NCBI RefSeq assembly: GCF_000599885.1
Contig: NZ_JFGT01000005.1
Span: forward strand, 124,001 to 188,000
Direction of reading: 5' to 3'
Length of the DNA stretch: 64,000 bases
Source of the DNA: Pantoea sp. IMH
GTDB taxonomy: Bacteria > Pseudomonadota > Gammaproteobacteria > Enterobacterales > Enterobacteriaceae
The stretch's first letter is position 1. Each line of letters opens with the position of its first letter. Below are positions 7,781 through 16,836 of this stretch, piece after piece. The notes beneath the pieces are model-generated. The model searched no databases and had not been told where the DNA came from. It was given only the letters and a program-made list of their open reading frames with translations. The position numbers and the translations under genes are program-made.

Positions 7781-10069
7781 CTATTTCTTCCTGAGCAACC
7801 GCAGAGCGTTAGCAGTTACTAACGCCGTAGCGCCAGAATCCGCCAGCACGGCCAGCCAGAGACCGGTAATACCCGCCAGTGTGGTGACCAGAAAAATCCC
7901 CTTCAGCCCAAGCGCAATGGTAATGTTTTGCCGGATATTGGCATGCGTGGCCCGCGACAGGCGGATCATCGACGCCACGCCGCCGAGGCGGTTATGGGTC
8001 AGGGCCGCATCGGCCGTTTCCAGCGCCACATCACTGCCGCTTCCCATCGCGATACCCACAGTGGCGGTCTTCATGGCGGGGGCATCATTAATGCCGTCGC
8101 CGACCATCGCCACGGCGGCATGCTTACGCAGATCCGCAACGGCTGCCACTTTTTCCGCAGGCAGCAGGCCGGCGCGATAATCCATTTTCAGTTCACTGGC
8201 GATAGCCGCCGCTGCCCGGACATTATCACCCGTTAACATTACGCTCTGAATATTCATCGTCTTAAGTTCACTGATGGCTGCCAGCGCTTCGGGCCTCAGC
8301 GTATCGCGCAGGGCGATCAATCCCGCTGGCCGCTCATTTTCCAGCACCACGACCACCGTATTTCCCGCAGACTCCAGTTGTACAATCTGATCCCTCTGGC
8401 GGTCGCTGAGCAGATGCTTTTCTAGTCTGGCAGGCGCGCTGATCAGCAGTTTGTGACCACCAACTATCCCTTCGACACCGCTGCCAGCAAGGGCGCGCTG
8501 TCCGGTAACGGGGGGTATCTCAAGCTGCAGTGCCGCCGCTCTGGCCACAATGGCACGGGCGAGAGGGTGCGAAGAGCCACTCTCCGTTGCGGCAGCTTTC
8601 GCCAGCAATGTCCTTTCATCATCGTCTGCCAGAGGAATGACCGCCGTCACCTGAGGTTTGCCTTCGGTCAGCGTGCCTGTTTTATCAAAGGCGATAATGC
8701 TGATGGCGCTTAAGCTTTCAAGCGCGGCACCACCTTTGATCAGCGCACCGCGACGGGTGGCCGCCGCCAGTGCGGAGGTAATCGCCGCTGGCGTGGAGAT
8801 AACCAGCGCGCAGGGGCAGCCAATCAGCAGCAGCGTCAGACTTTTGTAGATCCAGGGCTGCCACGCCGCCGCAAAGAACAGCGGCGGAATGATTGCCACA
8901 AGCAGCGCGATCGCCATAATGACGGGCGTATAAATCCGGCTGAAGCGATCCAGAAAACGCTCAACGGGCGCGCGGTGCGACTCAGCTTCCTCAATCAGAT
9001 GCAGAATGCGGTCTATGGCGCTCTCTCCCGGCTGTGATATCACTTCCAGCCTCACCTGACGGTCCACGCTGAGGCTGCCCGCTGCGAGCGTTTCTCCCTG
9101 CTGGCGATCGACAGGAACAGATTCGCCCGTCAGCGCGCTTTCATCGAAACTGGCGGAAGCCGTGATCAGTTTTGCATCGGCAGGCAGCCTCGCGCCTGGC
9201 GCGACCTCAATGATATCGCCAGGGCGAAGGGTGCCGATCGGCACGGTTTCACGGACATTACCGCTTACCCGTACCGCTTCTTCCGGCTGGAGCGCCATCA
9301 GGGCCGTTACGCCGCGGCGGGCACGGCCAGCAGCAAAGGCTTCCAGCCGTTCCCCCAGCAGAAACAGCAGCAGAACCATGGCGGCTTCGCTTGTTGCGCC
9401 AATAAATAGCGCGCCGATGGCAGCAACGCTCATCAGTGTCTCAATGGCAAAAGGATTGCCAGCGCGCATCAGACGAAGGGCGGCGCGGGCGATGGGCCAG
9501 ACCCCTGCCAGCGTGGTCATAACGAAGACGATCTGACCCGCGCGTTCATCAACCTGCATCAGCAGCCAGCCGGCCAGCATCATCACCGCCAGCAGAATAA
9601 TAGTACGGTTTTCCTGCCAGAAGCCCGGCGCGGCGGCCGTCTCTTTTGGCGCATCGCTGCGCTTCAGCTTAAATCCTGCTGCGCTCACCGTGGCTTCCAC
9701 TTCAGCGCGGATATCGTCCGGCGCACTGACCACCAGTTTTTCGGTCGCAAAGAGTACGCTGGCCTGGCTGACGGCGGGTATCTGACCCACAGCCGTTTCT
9801 ATCTTGCGGGCACAGGCCGGACAATCCATGCCGCTGATAAACCAGCTGTAGCGCTGTGCAGATTCAGGTGCATCCGCCGTGTCCGCATTCTCGGCAGGCT
9901 TGCTGACGCCAGCACTGTCGCAGCCTCCCCCGCGACAGCAGCCGGGTTCAGAAGGCATAGCGCTGATGGTGGTTATCTTGCCGCTCGCCGGACGAATGAC
10001 AAAGGTGTTTCTGGGAGATTTTGCTGCGGTACAGTGCCCGCAGCGACAGTCAGAAGAGTGTAAGTGCAT
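7781..10069 (-). CDS. zntA: Zn(II)/Cd(II)/Pb(II)-exporting P1B-type ATPase ZntA
   Basis: Inner-membrane ATPase that exports Zn(II), Cd(II) and Pb(II). 762 aa. A Cys/His-rich N-terminal tail (MHLHSSDCRCGHC and a CCRGGGC run near residues 44-50) precedes one heavy-metal domain with GMDCPAC (80-86). Then come the membrane metal site CPC (418-420), phosphorylation motif DKTGT (462-466), TGD and the hinge GDGINDAP. The N-terminal tail carries extra CxC/CxxC pairs that may widen metal capture. Transcribed from a MerR/ZntR-type promoter at 10116-10147. Confidence 0.96.
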   Translation of the reverse strand: MHLHSSDCRCGHCTAAKSPRNTFVIRPASGKITTISAMPSEPGCCRGGGCDSAGVSKPAENADTADAPESAQRYSWFISGMDCPACARKIETAVGQIPAVSQASVLFATEKLVVSAPDDIRAEVEATVSAAGFKLKRSDAPKETAAAPGFWQENRTIILLAVMMLAGWLLMQVDERAGQIVFVMTTLAGVWPIARAALRLMRAGNPFAIETLMSVAAIGALFIGATSEAAMVLLLFLLGERLEAFAAGRARRGVTALMALQPEEAVRVSGNVRETVPIGTLRPGDIIEVAPGARLPADAKLITASASFDESALTGESVPVDRQQGETLAAGSLSVDRQVRLEVISQPGESAIDRILHLIEEAESHRAPVERFLDRFSRIYTPVIMAIALLVAIIPPLFFAAAWQPWIYKSLTLLLIGCPCALVISTPAAITSALAAATRRGALIKGGAALESLSAISIIAFDKTGTLTEGKPQVTAVIPLADDDERTLLAKAAATESGSSHPLARAIVARAAALQLEIPPVTGQRALAGSGVEGIVGGHKLLISAPARLEKHLLSDRQRDQIVQLESAGNTVVVVLENERPAGLIALRDTLRPEALAAISELKTMNIQSVMLTGDNVRAAAAIASELKMDYRAGLLPAEKVAAVADLRKHAAVAMVGDGINDAPAMKTATVGIAMGSGSDVALETADAALTHNRLGGVASMIRLSRATHANIRQNITIALGLKGIFLVTTLAGITGLWLAVLADSGATALVTANALRLLRKK

Positions 10070-10115
10070 GTCGCCTCCTGTAGCGAAAAGGGAGGGGAAT
10101 GCCCGCCCTTATCGC

Positions 10116-10147
10116 ATCATACACTCTGGAGTGGACTCCAGAGTCAA
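10116..10147 (-). promoter_or_regulatory. zntA promoter with ZntR (MerR-family) operator
   Basis: On the minus strand a -35 TTGACT and a -10 TATGAT are separated by 20 bp. The spacer holds a perfect inverted repeat ACTCTGGAGT / ACTCCAGAGT with a 2-nt centre (10123-10144). The over-long spacer with a central dyad is the hallmark of MerR-family activated promoters, and the dyad equals the E. coli ZntR operator arms. Confidence 0.93.
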
Positions 10148-10160
10148 GGCGTTTTGAGGA

Positions 10161-10787
10161 TTAAAGGTAGAGTGAACGAACAATCATAAAGTGACCGGCG
10201 AAGTAGCTGGCGGCGATAAGAGCGCTGTCGGCAGAGAATCGACGGCGATAGTGGCTTACCAGCCAGAAAATATTGGCCAGCAGCAGCAGTGCGGCACCGG
10301 TCATGATAGAAAAGCTGTAGTCGTTGGGACGGAAGAAATACTGCTCCGCTGTCAGCCAGACCATCAGCAACGTAATACCGATAAAAGTACACACCGGCCA
10401 GCGTAGCTCGTCCAGTTTCGTCCAGATAGTGGCAATCAGCGCTGCGCCTATAATCAGGACCATAAGCGGAATCGGCCAGAAAAAGGTCAGCGTCATCTGG
10501 CTGGCAAAACAGATGGTATAGAGCAGATGTGACAAAAAGAACGCCCCGGTCGCGTAGAGCATCCGCCGCTCGGGCAATAATGTCAGTGAATCGCCGACAA
10601 GGGTGGCCAGCAACCCGAAGAGGATCAGGTAATCGGTGGTATTGAGTACGGGGGCCTGCCAGGCCAGCGCAAGCAGTAACAGCATTGTGACGGGTTTGAA
10701 AACCCAGCGCTGCCACTGAGGGCCGCGGTAGGAAGCATCAACGTACAGCCAGCCGGAAAAGAGCACCGCCAGAAACGACCAAATCAT
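10161..10787 (-). CDS. yhhN: YhhN/TMEM86-family membrane protein
   Basis: Integral membrane protein of the YhhN family, related to eukaryotic TMEM86 lysoplasmalogenases; the bacterial enzyme activity is not established for this orthologue. 208 aa, about eight short hydrophobic segments with little loop. The gene starts at 10787 ([17 protein letters not shown]) and ends just upstream of the zntA promoter in the same direction, as in E. coli. Confidence 0.87.
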   Translation of the reverse strand: MIWSFLAVLFSGWLYVDASYRGPQWQRWVFKPVTMLLLLALAWQAPVLNTTDYLILFGLLATLVGDSLTLLPERRMLYATGAFFLSHLLYTICFASQMTLTFFWPIPLMVLIIGAALIATIWTKLDELRWPVCTFIGITLLMVWLTAEQYFFRPNDYSFSIMTGAALLLLANIFWLVSHYRRRFSADSALIAASYFAGHFMIVRSLYL

Positions 10788-10864
10788 AATGTGTCCCTTT
10801 ATTTACCAGGTTTGAAACTCCAGAAATCTGTATTCAGTTTAGGCCAGCTCAGGAGGATGTGACA

Positions 10865-11011
10865 ATGAGACGGCTCTGGTTGTATCCTTGCCAGCCGGGA
10901 AGCTGGCTTTACTGGCCGGGGAAAAAGAAGGAAAACGACAATGAAACTCCCCCTTATCTTTTTTATCGTACTGGCTGTTATTGCGCTGCTGGCATCGCGT
11001 CAGTTTATTAA
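10865..11011 (+). CDS. Candidate small ORF (48 aa) upstream of and overlapping yhhM
   Basis: Unrecognised. The ATG at 10865 has a near-consensus ribosome-binding site (AGGAGG, 8 bases upstream), stronger than that of yhhM. The first 25 residues, lying outside yhhM, read MRRLWLYPCQPGSWLYWPGK then KENDN, with a repeated WLY motif; the remainder runs out of frame inside yhhM. A short hairpin (GCCAGC / GCTGGC, 10890-10907, then TTT) lies within it. It could be a leader peptide, a microprotein or a chance frame. Confidence 0.3.
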   Translation: MRRLWLYPCQPGSWLYWPGKKKENDNETPPYLFYRTGCYCAAGIASVY

Positions 11012-11306
11012 GCAGCGCCGGGAGGAGGCGTTAAACGACGCTTCGCCCGTGCGGACGTTACAGGTTGAGGTTAAGGCGAAACGGGAATTTCCCGCTCCGA
11101 ACCGTCGCTCACGCCAGCGTGAAGTCATCCCGGTCGAAGAGATGCGTTATGAAGCATGGTTTCAGCCCCTTTACGGGGCAGGGGATATTAAGCTGACGCT
11201 GCAGGCCGATGATTATCATGCGATAGATAAAGGCGCACGCGGAGAACTCACGGTAAAAGGAACGCGGTTTATCGCCTTTACACCCGACAGGCTGGAGACG
11301 CCATAA
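10941..11306 (+). CDS. yhhM: DUF2500 family protein YhhM
   Basis: Uncharacterised protein of 121 aa with one N-terminal membrane anchor (LPLIFFIVLAVIALLAS) and a soluble domain containing the DUF2500 signatures MRYEAWFQP and KGTRFIAF. Position between yhhN and yhhL/rsmD matches E. coli. Function unknown. Confidence 0.85.
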   Translation: MKLPLIFFIVLAVIALLASRQFIKQRREEALNDASPVRTLQVEVKAKREFPAPNRRSRQREVIPVEEMRYEAWFQPLYGAGDIKLTLQADDYHAIDKGARGELTVKGTRFIAFTPDRLETP

Positions 11307-11345
11307 GCGGTTGCGGGCCGCCCTCAAAGGCAGCCGTTAAACAGC

Positions 11346-11615
11346 TCACTGTTTTGGCAAATGTTTCTTTTGCCACGCCAGCAGTTCAAACACGCCGAAG
11401 AAAAAGATTTTCGTCTGGGTCAGCGCGCTGAGTTTTGGCCCCTCTTTCGGCTGCGTTGTCCGCATCAGCACCAGCTGAAGGCCGTGCATTATCACCATAA
11501 AAAAGAGCGCAACATCAATAAAGTACTTCAGCGGTTTGGGAAAGGGGTGCACAAGGTTAAGCAGAAGAAATGCCCAGACGCACACCATCAGTACTCTGCC
11601 AAGATTAATCAGCAT
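11346..11615 (-). CDS. yhhL: DUF1145 family protein YhhL
   Basis: Small inner-membrane protein, 89 aa, with three hydrophobic segments and the conserved stretches LLNLVHPFPKPLKYF and FGVFELLAWQKKH of DUF1145. Its start overlaps the end of rsmD by 11 bp, so it is translationally coupled to the 16S rRNA methyltransferase, as in E. coli. Function unknown. Confidence 0.88.
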   Translation of the reverse strand: MLINLGRVLMVCVWAFLLLNLVHPFPKPLKYFIDVALFFMVIMHGLQLVLMRTTQPKEGPKLSALTQTKIFFFGVFELLAWQKKHLPKQ

Positions 11616-12210
11616 GACCTTCCTCCTTTATAGCGCCGGAGCGGATATAGAGACGATAAGCCACCTGCCCGGCGACCTTTTCACGATGCAATTGCCAGCT
11701 AACCGGCACCGGCGGTAATCCATTTTCGACTTCGCTTTCCACATACACCAGCGCACCATCTGTCAGCCAGCTGTTATTCTCCAGCAGCGTCAGCGTCTGC
11801 TCAAGCAGGCCTTTGCGGAACGGCGGATCGATAAAAACCAGATCGTGAGGTTCGCCTTGCTGTGCCAGCCACTGAAGCGTATTGGTATTGATTACGCGCC
11901 CGGCGGTAGCGCCCAGGGTGGCCAGATTCTTTTCCAGCTGCTGCGCCACCGGGCGCTCCAGCTCAATCAGGGTGACGGAGGCGGCATGGCGCGACAACGC
12001 CTCAAGGCCGAGGGCGCCGCTGCCAGCGAAGCAGTCAAGGCAGCGTGCGCCCTGAATATCCGGCGCCAGCCAGTTAAAAAGCGTTTCACGTACGCGATCT
12101 GTGGTGGGGCGTAGTCCGGCGCTGTCGGGCACTGGAAGTTTTCTGCCGCGCCACAAGCCACCAATAATACGGATTTGTCCGGCGCCGCCGCTGCGGGGTT
12201 TTTTATGCAT
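11605..12210 (-). CDS. rsmD: 16S rRNA (guanine966-N2)-methyltransferase RsmD
   Basis: Methylates G966 of 16S rRNA using S-adenosylmethionine. 201 aa with the Rossmann-fold SAM motif CFAGSGALG (about residues 60-68) and the catalytic DPPF motif (128-131). The N-terminal IIGGLWRGRKLPVP and RPTTDRVRETLFNWL match the family. Divergent from ftsY with 165 bp between them; followed by coupled yhhL. Confidence 0.95.
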   Translation of the reverse strand: MHKKPRSGGAGQIRIIGGLWRGRKLPVPDSAGLRPTTDRVRETLFNWLAPDIQGARCLDCFAGSGALGLEALSRHAASVTLIELERPVAQQLEKNLATLGATAGRVINTNTLQWLAQQGEPHDLVFIDPPFRKGLLEQTLTLLENNSWLTDGALVYVESEVENGLPPVPVSWQLHREKVAGQVAYRLYIRSGAIKEEGHAD

Positions 12211-12375
12211 GCTGCTGAACTCTTCATAATTTGTTGCATAGTTTAACGCGCGATCCGGGCGGAGGAAACGTAAAAAGGGTGCTGTGTTGCGTCAGCAGGA
12301 AAGTGTTAGACTAAGGGATTAAGATGATTTTCAGAGACCTGACAGAGTTTTCCCCGCGAGGAGTGTGGTTGCACC

Positions 12376-14013
12376 ATGGCAAAAAATAAAAAACGTGGCT
12401 TTTTTTCCTGGCTGGGATTGGGGCGTGAGGAGAAAGCGCCTGAGGAAAAAACAGAAGATACCTCTGAACAACAGCAGCCCGCGACTGAAGACGTTTCGGA
12501 TGTTGCCACTACCGCTTCCGGCGCGGAACAGCGCGCTGAAGCGGTAGTGAACGTCACGGAAACCCTGGCAAAAGAGCAGGCGGCGCATCCGGAAAATGTT
12601 GAACCTGCCGTTGTCACACCGCAGGGTGTGGCAGAGGTTAAGCCTGAGCCTGAAGCCGATCTGGTGTCAGAAGACAGTGTTGAAGTTAAGCCTGAACCTG
12701 AAACAGATCGCCTGTGGGAAGAAAAAGCAGAAATTAAGCCGGAGCCGGAAGAAGAGCTGCTGCCGGAAGAAGTTGCAGAGATTAAGCCGGAGCCGGAAGA
12801 AGAGCTGCTGCCGGAAGAAGTTGCAGAGATTAAACCGGAGCCGGAAGAAGAGCTGCTGCCGGAAGAAGTTGCAGAGGTTAAGCCGGAGCCGGAAGAAGAG
12901 CTGCTGCCGGAAGAAGTTGCAGGGATTAAACCGGAGCCGGAAGAAGAACTGCTGCCGGAAGAGCGTGAAGAATCTGTACTGGCGTCGGCGGTTTCCGATC
13001 CTGCTATCACTGAAGAAGAGTCGATCGCTGCCGCACTGGCTAAGGTTGAACAGGCCGACAAAGCAGAGCAGGCCGAGCAGGAACGTCCGACCAAAGAAGG
13101 CTTTTTTGCCCGGTTGAAACGCAGCCTGGTGAAAACCCGTCAGAACCTGGGGTCGGGCTTCATCAGTTTATTCCGGGGCAAAAAGATCGATGACGATCTG
13201 TTTGAAGAGCTGGAAGAGCAGTTGCTGATCGCCGATGTGGGCGTGGAAACCACACGCCGCATCATCAACAATCTGACGGCGCAGGCGAACCGTAAACAGC
13301 TGCGTGACGCTGAAGCGCTCTATGGCCTGTTGAAGCAGGAAATGTCAGAGATCCTGGCGAAGGTTGACGCGCCGCTGGACGTTGGCGGCAAAACGCCGTT
13401 TGTTATTTTAATGGTGGGAGTTAACGGCGTCGGTAAAACCACGACCATCGGTAAACTGGCTCGTCAGTATCAGGCCGAGGGCAAATCGGTCATGCTGGCG
13501 GCGGGGGATACTTTCCGTGCGGCCGCCGTAGAGCAGCTACAGGTCTGGGGTGAGCGCAACAGTATCCCCGTCGTGGCGCAGCATACCGGCGCAGACTCTG
13601 CCTCGGTGATTTTTGATGCCATTCAGGCGGCCAAAGCGCGCGGCGTGGACGTGCTGATCGCCGATACGGCAGGCCGCCTGCAGAACAAAGCGCACCTGAT
13701 GGAAGAGCTGAAGAAAATCACCCGCGTGATGAAAAAGCTGGATGAGCAGGCACCGCATGAGGTGATGCTGACGATTGACGCCAGTACCGGACAGAACGCC
13801 ATTAGTCAGACTAAGCTGTTTCATGAAGCGGTCGGCCTGACCGGCATCACGCTGACCAAGCTTGATGGCACGGCAAAAGGCGGCGTGATCTTCTCAGTCG
13901 CGGATCAGTTTGGCATTCCAATCCGCTACATCGGCGTAGGCGAAGGCATTGAAGATTTACGATCGTTTAAAGCAGACGACTTTATAGAGGCACTTTTTGC
14001 CCGAGAGGAGTAA
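12376..14013 (+). CDS. ftsY: Signal recognition particle receptor FtsY, with expanded acidic repeat
   Basis: GTPase that docks ribosome-SRP complexes at the inner membrane and SecYEG. 545 aa, about 50 longer than E. coli FtsY. The N-terminal basic helix (MAKNKKRGFFSWLGLG) is a membrane-targeting element. The acidic A domain (residues about 15-235) contains five 16-residue repeats (I/V-KPEPEEELLPEEVA-E). The NG domain follows, with GVNGVGKTTT (P loop, about 348-357), DTFRAAA, DTAGRLQ and TKLDGTAKGG. The NG domain is normal, so the protein should be functional; only the acidic linker is unusual. First gene of ftsYEX; ftsE begins 5 bp after its stop. Confidence 0.97.
   Translation: MAKNKKRGFFSWLGLGREEKAPEEKTEDTSEQQQPATEDVSDVATTASGAEQRAEAVVNVTETLAKEQAAHPENVEPAVVTPQGVAEVKPEPEADLVSEDSVEVKPEPETDRLWEEKAEIKPEPEEELLPEEVAEIKPEPEEELLPEEVAEIKPEPEEELLPEEVAEVKPEPEEELLPEEVAGIKPEPEEELLPEEREESVLASAVSDPAITEEESIAAALAKVEQADKAEQAEQERPTKEGFFARLKRSLVKTRQNLGSGFISLFRGKKIDDDLFEELEEQLLIADVGVETTRRIINNLTAQANRKQLRDAEALYGLLKQEMSEILAKVDAPLDVGGKTPFVILMVGVNGVGKTTTIGKLARQYQAEGKSVMLAAGDTFRAAAVEQLQVWGERNSIPVVAQHTGADSASVIFDAIQAAKARGVDVLIADTAGRLQNKAHLMEELKKITRVMKKLDEQAPHEVMLTIDASTGQNAISQTKLFHEAVGLTGITLTKLDGTAKGGVIFSVADQFGIPIRYIGVGEGIEDLRSFKADDFIEALFAREE
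12733..12972 (+). repeat. Five tandem 48-bp in-frame repeats in ftsY
   Basis: Units start at 12733, 12781, 12829, 12877 and 12925, each coding 16 residues. The first four are nearly identical at the nucleotide level; the fifth diverges at its 3' end. Two more degenerate units precede them (from about 12637). Repeat length is a multiple of three, so copy-number change keeps the frame. Confidence 0.95.
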
Positions 14014-14018
14014 TAAGG

Positions 14019-14687
14019 ATGATTCGCTTTGAGGAAGTCAGTAAGGCTTATCTCGGCGGTCGGCAAGCGCTTCAGGGGGTGGATTTTCGTCTGCGTCCGG
14101 GAGAAATGGCGTTTCTGACCGGACATTCGGGAGCGGGGAAAAGTACCCTGCTGAAGCTTATTTGCGGTATTGAGCGCCCCAGTGCCGGCCACATCTGGTT
14201 CAGCGGACACGATATCAGTCGGCTGAAAAGCCGCGAAGTCCCGTTTCTGCGTCGGCAGATTGGCATGATTTTTCAGGATCACCATCTGCTGATGGATCGT
14301 TCGGTCTATGACAACGTGGCTATTCCCCTGATCATTGCCGGTGCCAGCGGGGAAGACATTCGCCGCCGTGTCTCAGCAGCGCTGGATAAGGTTGGCCTGC
14401 TGGACAAAGCAAAAAGTTACCCTATTCAGCTCTCCGGAGGGGAACAGCAGCGTGTAGGCATCGCCCGCGCTGTGGTCAATAAACCCGCCGTACTGCTGGC
14501 GGATGAGCCGACCGGCAACCTGGACGATGCGCTCTCTGAAGATATTCTGCGCCTGTTTGAGGAGTTTAATCGCGTGGGCGTGACCGTGCTGATGGCCACA
14601 CACGATAAAGGTCTTATCGCCCGGCGTAATTACCGTCTGATGACGCTGAATCAGGGACGCTTGCACGGAGGTCAGGATGGTCAATAA
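14019..14687 (+). CDS. ftsE: Cell-division ABC ATPase FtsE
   Basis: Cytoplasmic ATPase of the FtsEX complex, which activates peptidoglycan hydrolysis at the septum through EnvC. 222 aa with Walker [10 protein letters not shown] (35-43), Q-loop FQDHHLL, signature LSGGEQQR and Walker B VLLADEP followed by TGNLD. Overlaps ftsX by 11 bp, indicating coupled translation. Confidence 0.97.
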   Translation: MIRFEEVSKAYLGGRQALQGVDFRLRPGEMAFLTGHSGAGKSTLLKLICGIERPSAGHIWFSGHDISRLKSREVPFLRRQIGMIFQDHHLLMDRSVYDNVAIPLIIAGASGEDIRRRVSAALDKVGLLDKAKSYPIQLSGGEQQRVGIARAVVNKPAVLLADEPTGNLDDALSEDILRLFEEFNRVGVTVLMATHDKGLIARRNYRLMTLNQGRLHGGQDGQ

Positions 14688-15669
14688 ACGCAACGTGCGG
14701 GCGGCAGCGCCCAAAACGGCTAAGCCAAAATCGTCTTCAAAGAGTAAGGCGCTGAAGGGCGGTGTCCAGGAACAGTGGCGTTATGCGCTGCGCGGCACCC
14801 TGTCAGATATGTGGCGGCAGCCGCTGGCGACGATGCTGACGGTGATGGTCATTGCTATTTCGCTGACCCTGCCGGGCGTATGCTATATGGTCTGGAAAAA
14901 TGTCAGCCAGGCCGCCGAACAGTGGTATCCGGCTCCGCAGCTGACTGTCTATCTCAGCAAAACGCTGGATGACGATGCAGCGGAAGGCGTCGTTGCGCAA
15001 CTGAAGCAGGAAGAGGGCGTTGATAAGGTCAATTACCTCTCGCGTGAAGAAGCGATGGGCGAGTTCCGCAACTGGTCCGGCTTTGGTGGCGCGATGGATA
15101 TGCTGGAGCAGAATCCGCTGCCCGCCGTGGCGATTATCACGCCGCAGCTTAACTTCCAGAACTCAGACACCATGAGCAACCTGCGTGAACGCGTGGCGAA
15201 AGTGCCGGGCGTGGACGAAGTGAAGATGGATGACAGCTGGTTTGCCCGCCTGGCGGCGCTGACCGGTCTGGTGGGACAAGTCGCGGCGATGATCGGCGTG
15301 CTGATGATCGTCGCCGTATTTCTGGTTATCGGTAACAGCGTACGGCTCAGTATCTTTGCCCGCCGCGACACCATTAACGTGCAGAAACTGATCGGCGCGA
15401 CCGATGGCTTTATCCTGCGACCATTTCTCTATGGTGGCGCGCTGCTGGGCTTTTCCGGCGCGCTACTTTCGCTGCTGCTTTCTGAAGTGCTGGTGTTGCG
15501 CCTCGAAAGCGTGGTGTCTCAGGTCGCCTCGGTGTTCGGCACGACCTTTGTTCTGCATGGGCTGGGCTGGGATGAGAGCCTGCTGCTGCTGCTGATCGCC
15601 GCCATGATTGGCTGGATCGCCGCCTGGCTGGCGACGGTGCAACATTTACGCCGTTTTACGCCTCAGTAA
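14677..15669 (+). CDS. ftsX: Cell-division membrane protein FtsX
   Basis: Four-helix inner-membrane partner of FtsE; its large periplasmic loop between helices 1 and 2 binds EnvC. 330 aa; a basic N-terminal tail ([20 protein letters not shown]) is followed by TM1 near residue 60, the periplasmic domain (about 85-200), and three further helices ending with the FtsX-family core and HLRRFTPQ. No ATPase motifs are expected. Confidence 0.96.
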   Translation: MVNKRNVRAAAPKTAKPKSSSKSKALKGGVQEQWRYALRGTLSDMWRQPLATMLTVMVIAISLTLPGVCYMVWKNVSQAAEQWYPAPQLTVYLSKTLDDDAAEGVVAQLKQEEGVDKVNYLSREEAMGEFRNWSGFGGAMDMLEQNPLPAVAIITPQLNFQNSDTMSNLRERVAKVPGVDEVKMDDSWFARLAALTGLVGQVAAMIGVLMIVAVFLVIGNSVRLSIFARRDTINVQKLIGATDGFILRPFLYGGALLGFSGALLSLLLSEVLVLRLESVVSQVASVFGTTFVLHGLGWDESLLLLLIAAMIGWIAAWLATVQHLRRFTPQ

Positions 15670-15695
15670 TCCCTTTACACGTTTTTTGATATAAT

Positions 15696-15730
15696 CTTCC
15701 TCTGCTGTCGGATTAAGATCGCAGAGGAAG
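15696..15730. terminator. Hairpin between ftsX and rpoH
   Basis: Perfect 10-bp inverted repeat CTTCCTCTGC / GCAGAGGAAG with a 15-nt loop, 26 bp after ftsX stops. No T tract follows, so it may be a weak terminator or an mRNA-end stabiliser separating ftsYEX from rpoH. Confidence 0.55.
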
Positions 15731-15804
15731 CCATTGTGTTGTGACTGCCTTTGGCTATACTTCTTCTGCCCGTAAAACGGTATAATGTATACACCGTTAA
15801 TATG

Positions 15805-15831
15805 GAACTTGTGGATAACTTTGCAGTCGAA
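15805..15831 (+). promoter_or_regulatory. Sigma-E-type rpoH promoter overlapping a DnaA box
   Basis: GAACTT (15805-15810), a 16-bp spacer and TCGAA (15827-15831) match the sigma-E consensus GAACTT-N16-TCTGA and correspond to E. coli rpoH promoter P3. Overlapping it, TGTGGATAA (15810-15818) is a perfect DnaA box. In E. coli DnaA also controls rpoH. An additional sigma-70 type -10 TATAAT lies just upstream at about 15780. Confidence 0.8.
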
Positions 15832-15930
15832 GTAGCACAGAATGCTTCCAATTCTTGCTGGCGTTCACGTAGTCTTGTGAATTGCTCAGGGAACGGCACA
15901 GCATTATTGCTTACTACAGAGAGGGTATGA

Positions 15931-16785
15931 ATGACCAAAGAAATGCAAACTTTAGCTATTGCTCCTTTAGGCAACCTGGATTCCTATATCCGGGCGGCTA
16001 ATGCCTGGCCTGTGCTGACGGCAGAAGAGGAAAAAGCGCTGGCTGAACGGCTGCATTACCAGGGCGATCTGGATGCGGCTAAGACGCTGATCCTGTCTCA
16101 CCTGCGCTTTGTTGTTCATGTTGCCCGTAACTACTCCGGCTACGGCTTACCTCAGGCTGACCTGATCCAGGAAGGGAATATCGGGCTGATGAAGGCGGTT
16201 CGCCGCTTTAACCCTGAAGTGGGTGTACGTCTGGTCTCCTTCGCGGTGCACTGGATCAAAGCGGAAATCCATGAGTACGTGCTGCGCAACTGGCGTATCG
16301 TTAAAGTCGCCACCACCAAAGCCCAGCGCAAACTCTTCTTCAACCTGCGTAAGGCCAAGCAGCGTCTCGGCTGGTTTAATCAGGATGAAGTGGAAATGGT
16401 GGCGCGCGAGCTTGGCGTAACCAGCAAAGATGTGCTGGAGATGGAATCGCGTATGGCCGCGCAGGATATGACCTTCGATCCGACGCCGGATGAGGAGAGC
16501 GAGGGCCGTTCAATGGCACCGATGCTTTACCTGCAGGATAAATCCTCCGACTTTGCCGATGGCATTGAGGAAGATAACTGGGAATCCCATGCGGCCGATA
16601 AGCTGAGCGATGCAATGCAGGGCCTGGACGATCGCAGCCAGGACATTATCCGCGCCCGCTGGCTGGACGATGACAACAAAACCACGCTGCAGGAGCTGGC
16701 CGACAAATATGGCGTCTCCGCAGAGCGCGTTCGTCAGCTTGAGAAGAACGCAATGAAAAAACTGCGTGTTGCTATCGAAGCGTAA
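15931..16785 (+). CDS. rpoH: RNA polymerase sigma-32 heat-shock factor RpoH
   Basis: Directs RNA polymerase to heat-shock promoters. 284 aa and collinear with E. coli RpoH. Region 2 includes [19 protein letters not shown] and [19 protein letters not shown]. The RpoH-box [10 protein letters not shown] (about residues 131-140), important for chaperone/FtsH-mediated control, is intact, and region 4.2 [17 protein letters not shown] ends the protein. In E. coli the first codons and 5' leader form an RNA thermometer; the strongly conserved start suggests the same here. Confidence 0.98.
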   Translation: MTKEMQTLAIAPLGNLDSYIRAANAWPVLTAEEEKALAERLHYQGDLDAAKTLILSHLRFVVHVARNYSGYGLPQADLIQEGNIGLMKAVRRFNPEVGVRLVSFAVHWIKAEIHEYVLRNWRIVKVATTKAQRKLFFNLRKAKQRLGWFNQDEVEMVARELGVTSKDVLEMESRMAAQDMTFDPTPDEESEGRSMAPMLYLQDKSSDFADGIEEDNWESHAADKLSDAMQGLDDRSQDIIRARWLDDDNKTTLQELADKYGVSAERVRQLEKNAMKKLRVAIEA

Positions 16786-16801
16786 CCACCGATAGTCAGC
16801 A

Positions 16802-16836
16802 AAAAAGGGCGGCACTTGTGCCGCCCTTTTTGTTTT
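16802..16836 (+). terminator. Rho-independent terminator of rpoH
   Basis: AAGGGCGGCAC / GTGCCGCCCTT stem with a short TT loop followed by TTTTTGTTTT. Also rich in A on the left side, so it may work in both directions, although panZ stops almost 300 bp away. Confidence 0.92.

Noticed and set aside
12306-13094. 262-codon Ser/Gly-rich antisense frame opposite ftsY
   Set aside because: Its repetitive SSSSGSG sequence is the reverse-strand image of the ftsY GAAGAA-rich repeat.
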